A stretch of DNA of 32,258 nt, from positions 1-32,258 of the forward strand of contig JAGRBZ010000048.1 in NCBI GenBank assembly GCA_020433805.1. The letters run 5' to 3'. Of this stretch, positions 32,173 through 32,258 are shown piece by piece. Each line of letters begins with the position of its first letter. Position 1 is the stretch's first letter. The notes under the pieces are model-generated. The model saw only the letters and a list, made by a program, of their open reading frames with translations. It was not told the DNA's origin and ran no database searches. The position numbers and the translations under genes were made by a program. This DNA comes from Anaerolineae bacterium. GTDB taxonomy: Bacteria; Chloroflexota; Anaerolineae; 4572-78; J111.

Positions 32173-32258
32173 GTTATATAATAGACAATATCGGAAATAA
32201 GAAAAAAAGAATAAAATGGTCAGCAAATAAGAGAAGAAAAGAGAGCAAAAATGCTGAC

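Noticed and set aside
1..32258. CRISPR array
   Set aside because: No regularly spaced identical repeats with unique spacers were found; the only short-repeat regions are a pair (18847-18896) and a degenerate array (20200-20384).

Overview
The window looks like a piece of a Chloroflexota (probably Anaerolineae-type) chromosome. This is an inference from a PHAX-domain protein, the ccmBCD/ccdA neighbourhood and the MITE-like repeats, not a proven identity. Apart from a partial transposase at the left edge, every supported gene is on the minus strand, so the window reads from right to left.

(1) About 26.9-32.3 kb is ordinary chromosome: a Na+/Ca2+ exchanger-type antiporter, ccmB-ccmC-ccmD (ccmD is only 50 aa), ccdA, a glutaredoxin-like gene and a small acidic protein. 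Three MITE-like inverted-repeat units lie between them. One is 147 bp with perfect 12-bp terminal repeats and an 8-bp target duplication, and a second occurs twice in opposite orientation. This part ends at a tRNA-Phe gene that keeps its promoter, D arm and anticodon arm but loses identity inside the T arm.

(2) About 13.1-26.8 kb is the backbone of an integrated, plasmid-like element with visibly higher G+C. In transcription order it has a two-HTH regulator, a ParB/Srx-type protein behind a near-consensus promoter with an operator-like palindrome, several small unknown genes, a PD-(D/E)XK-like protein, a RecA without its C-terminal domain, an FtsK-like motor between two small membrane proteins, a ParM-like actin and small partner with a repeat pair between them, a J-domain protein, and a protein with a DnaA domain I but no AAA+ domain. 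After a complete IS1182-family insertion come WGR, OB-fold and PHAX-OB genes. Together these suggest autonomous replication, segregation, recombination and perhaps dsDNA transfer. No integrase is in the window.

(3) About 0.25-12.9 kb is an AT-richer cargo operon that looks like a defence system I cannot match to a named one. It has two tandem paralogous Eco57I/PglX-like methyltransferases with unrelated target-recognition ends (one broken by a 1-bp frameshift), an Abi_C/HEPN protein with an N-terminal cysteine cluster, a zinc-ribbon protein, a tiny helical protein, a RloC/Rad50-like ATPase with a CxxC hook and HEPN-like tail, a DUF4007-like protein and a small BrxF-like P-loop ATPase. The genes overlap or nearly touch, so they are probably co-expressed. 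A plausible reading is that methylation marks self, and the ATPases and HEPN proteins sense foreign DNA and cut RNA. An IS fragment abuts and may have altered the last gene.
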